Assembly (NCBI GenBank): GCA_015233485.1
Contig: JADFXO010000088.1
Span: 6,944 to 12,212 of the forward strand
DNA length: 5,269 nucleotides
Direction: 5' to 3'
DNA from: Nitrospirota bacterium
GTDB taxonomy: Bacteria; Nitrospirota; Thermodesulfovibrionia; Thermodesulfovibrionales; Magnetobacteriaceae
Shown: one piece after another, positions 3,904 through 5,269 of the stretch
Layout of the letters: each line of letters starts with the position of its first letter
Position numbering within the stretch: position 1 is the stretch's first letter
Notes under the pieces: generated by a model
What the model saw: the letters and a program-made list of their open reading frames with translations, nothing else
Told to the model about the DNA's origin: nothing
The model's database searches: none
Position numbers and translations under genes: made by a program

Positions 3904-4518
3904 ATGATTATCACTATAGGCAATACCAAGGGTGGGGTAGGCAAAAGCACTATTGCCTGCAATTTAGCCGTAACTGCCGCTTGCCACGGCAAAAAATCGC
4001 TGTTAATAGATGCTGATGTTCAAGGATCCAGTCTGACCTTTAGAGCCAGCCGGGAAAGAGACGATATTCAAGCCTTAGCTGTTACCACTCCAACTTTGCA
4101 TAAAGACTTGAACAGGTTTTCTGGACTGGATTTGATTATTATTGATTCCGGCGGACGGGATAACGCGGTTTTTCGCTCCGCTATCATGGCCTCTGATGCC
4201 CTGATTATCCCTTGCCTGCCGTCACAGGTGGATTTTTGGGCGGCCAGTGATGTAATCGAAATATTAAAAGAGGCCCGCGTTTATAAAGACATAACCGCCT
4301 ATTTTCTCTTAAACCAGCTCATACCCCATACTAACTTAGCCAAAGACGCCCGCGAGGCAATTAAAGATTTTGATCCAGAAGTTAAACTTTTAGCCACAGT
4401 CTTACATAACCGTGTGGCTTATAAAAATTCCTTTGGTCAAGGCCAAGGCGTAATAGAGTGGCCGGACGCTAAGGCCAGTGATGAAATCAAAAGCCTTTAT
4501 CAAGAATTATTTATTTAA
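3904..4518 (+). CDS. ParF-like (small ParA, type Ib) partition ATPase
   Basis: The product has 204 residues, close to the roughly 206 of plasmid ParF proteins and much shorter than the other ParA in the window. The deviant Walker A motif is KGGVGKS (9-15), with Lys9 and Lys14. Walker A' is LIDADVQGSS (34-43), and Walker B is LIIIDSGG (77-84) with Asp81. QVDFWAASDV and the IEWPDAKASDEIKSLYQEL tail fit ParF-type proteins, which end in a similar acidic helix. The ATG at 3904 is chosen because AAGGA lies 4 nt upstream and the motif starts at once; an in-frame ATG at 3850 has no Shine-Dalgarno and would translate the palindrome region. It forms an operon with the RHH gene 10 nt downstream. Its role is ATP-driven segregation of the replicon; it is clearly not a recent duplicate of the left ParA. 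Confidence 0.93.
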   Translation: MIITIGNTKGGVGKSTIACNLAVTAACHGKKSLLIDADVQGSSLTFRASRERDDIQALAVTTPTLHKDLNRFSGLDLIIIDSGGRDNAVFRSAIMASDALIIPCLPSQVDFWAASDVIEILKEARVYKDITAYFLLNQLIPHTNLAKDAREAIKDFDPEVKLLATVLHNRVAYKNSFGQGQGVIEWPDAKASDEIKSLYQELFI

Positions 4519-4528
4519 GTATACAATT

Positions 4529-4774
4529 ATGCCTATAAAAACCACCAAGCCCAGCTTGGACACCTTTATCGGCCAAGCTAAGGCCGAAAACAAGCCAACT
4601 AAGACCGAAGAGCCTCTGGAAGACGAAGAACTGTTTAGAAAAGACAAGTCTTTTCTCTTGCGGTTGCCTATGAAATTGTGGGAACGAGCTAAAGACCAAG
4701 CGGCCAAAGAGCGTCTTTCACTTCATGACTATATCCTTCTAGCCATTAAAGAAAAAAACATGCGCTACACATAG
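4529..4774 (+). CDS. RHH partner of the ParF-like ATPase (ParG-like role)
   Basis: The product has 81 residues. A flexible, charged N-terminus (1-37, PIKTTKPSLDTFIGQA followed by Lys/Glu-rich sequence) precedes a ribbon-helix-helix unit: strand SFLLRLP (about 41-47), helix MKLWERAKDQAAKER and helix LHDYILLAIKEK. The layout of mobile tail plus RHH matches ParG-type centromere proteins, whose tails stimulate the ATPase; a similar role is inferred from the operon. The ATG lies 10 nt after the parF-like stop codon, with no good Shine-Dalgarno, so translation is probably coupled to the upstream gene. An upstream in-frame GTG-ATG (4478-4483) overlaps the ATPase and is less likely, because the residues it adds fit neither protein family. 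It has no sequence likeness by eye to the left RHH protein beyond the fold. Confidence 0.8.
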   Translation: MPIKTTKPSLDTFIGQAKAENKPTKTEEPLEDEELFRKDKSFLLRLPMKLWERAKDQAAKERLSLHDYILLAIKEKNMRYT

Positions 4775-4796
4775 GCTGTTCTATCCGCTAACTAAT

Positions 4797-5269
4797 TTAC
4801 TTACTGTCGGGTTTAAAGTATTTTTCCCGAACAAAGTGATTGAGGAAAAGCCTTAAATTGCCTTTCTTGAGTTCCTCAGCCTTCATGTCCGGCCTATAAC
4901 GATCCTTAAAAAAGAAGTTGTATTTACTTTCTAAGTATAGCGGAAATTCTTCGAGCGCCTCTTCGTCTGACAGATGATAATCAATGAAATCCTCCGCTTC
5001 TTGATGAATTCTTTCCTCTTTTTCCTTAGCATCCTCTTCTTGTTGCTTTAATTCCTCTTGTTTTCTTTTTGTTTCTTGATCTTTTTGTTTTCTCTCTACA
5101 TCAAAGAGGGAAGTCTGTGGCTGCCAGCCTTCCCGAAATGCCTTACTGGCAATAGCCCCGATTTGACAGTCGCCTCCGGCCTTGATTTTGCGCTCGTAAT
5201 AACCCCAGCAATAAACCAAGAGGGCTTCCACATATTCGCGGCCTTGTTGTGGTAAGGTTATCGAGACTA
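4797..5269 (-). CDS. C-terminal part of a putative plasmid replication initiator (cut by the window edge)
   Basis: The frame is open to the right edge, so the true start lies outside; an internal GTG at 5231 is not a convincing start because the preceding residues (VSITLPQQGREY) continue the protein. The visible 156 residues begin with YVEALLVYCWGYYERK and IGAIASKAFREGW. The latter resembles the 'NPAGYLxKAIxEGW' end of winged-helix replication initiator domains of plasmids. A Lys/Glu/Gln-rich coiled coil follows (VERKQKD to EERIHQEAED), then an acidic segment and a tail ending in KPDSK. The call rests on that one motif and on the par neighbours. A helicase-loader-like or other DNA-binding protein is possible. 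It converges with the RHH gene, with only 22 bp between the stop codons. Confidence 0.5.
   Translation of the reverse strand, partial: VSITLPQQGREYVEALLVYCWGYYERKIKAGGDCQIGAIASKAFREGWQPQTSLFDVERKQKDQETKRKQEELKQQEEDAKEKEERIHQEAEDFIDYHLSDEEALEEFPLYLESKYNFFFKDRYRPDMKAEELKKGNLRLFLNHFVREKYFKPDSK

Overview
The window reads as bacterial accessory DNA of moderate-to-low GC. At its right end it resembles a plasmid or an integrated plasmid-like element: there are two different ParA-type partition modules, an HU-type nucleoid protein, and the C-terminal part of what may be a replication initiator. Sigma70-like promoters, purine-rich Shine-Dalgarno sites and a Gly-Cys lipobox point to a bacterium, more likely diderm than monoderm. 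I cannot name the phylum.

Left block (1-1980, all on the minus strand). A Crp/Fnr-family regulator (1216-1905) is followed downstream by three small genes: a proline-rich lipoprotein (824-1135), a 93-residue protein with an N-terminal hydrophobic segment (251-532), and a secreted protein that runs off the left edge (1-109). Each has its own near-identical promoter cassette. A GTCACC/GGTGAC inverted repeat sits at exactly the same distance from a TAAAAT -10 element in all three, with its centre about 42 bp upstream of the predicted transcription start. That is the class II activator position for Crp/Fnr proteins, so the block looks like a compact local regulon for cell-envelope proteins driven by the adjacent regulator. 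The repeats also carry remnants resembling the 3' end of the regulator gene, which suggests the cassettes arose by duplication.

Middle block (2090-3710). A minus-strand operon encodes a Soj-like ParA ATPase (2382-3158) and an overlapping ribbon-helix-helix (RHH) protein (2146-2394). It is flanked on both sides by arrays of a degenerate 11-bp repeat: seven units downstream (2097-2173) and ten units upstream across the promoter (3164-3273). These are good candidates for centromere/operator sites bound by the RHH protein. A divergent HU-like gene (3432-3710) with a strong promoter of its own follows.

Right block (3765-5269). A second, unrelated partition pair on the plus strand encodes a small ParF-like ATPase (3904-4518) and an RHH partner (4529-4774). 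Its leader holds a 15-bp palindrome that may be an operator. Its promoter has a close copy at 2007-2043 that points antisense into the first par operon. Converging on the pair is the C-terminal part of a coiled-coil protein whose start resembles the end of plasmid replication initiators.
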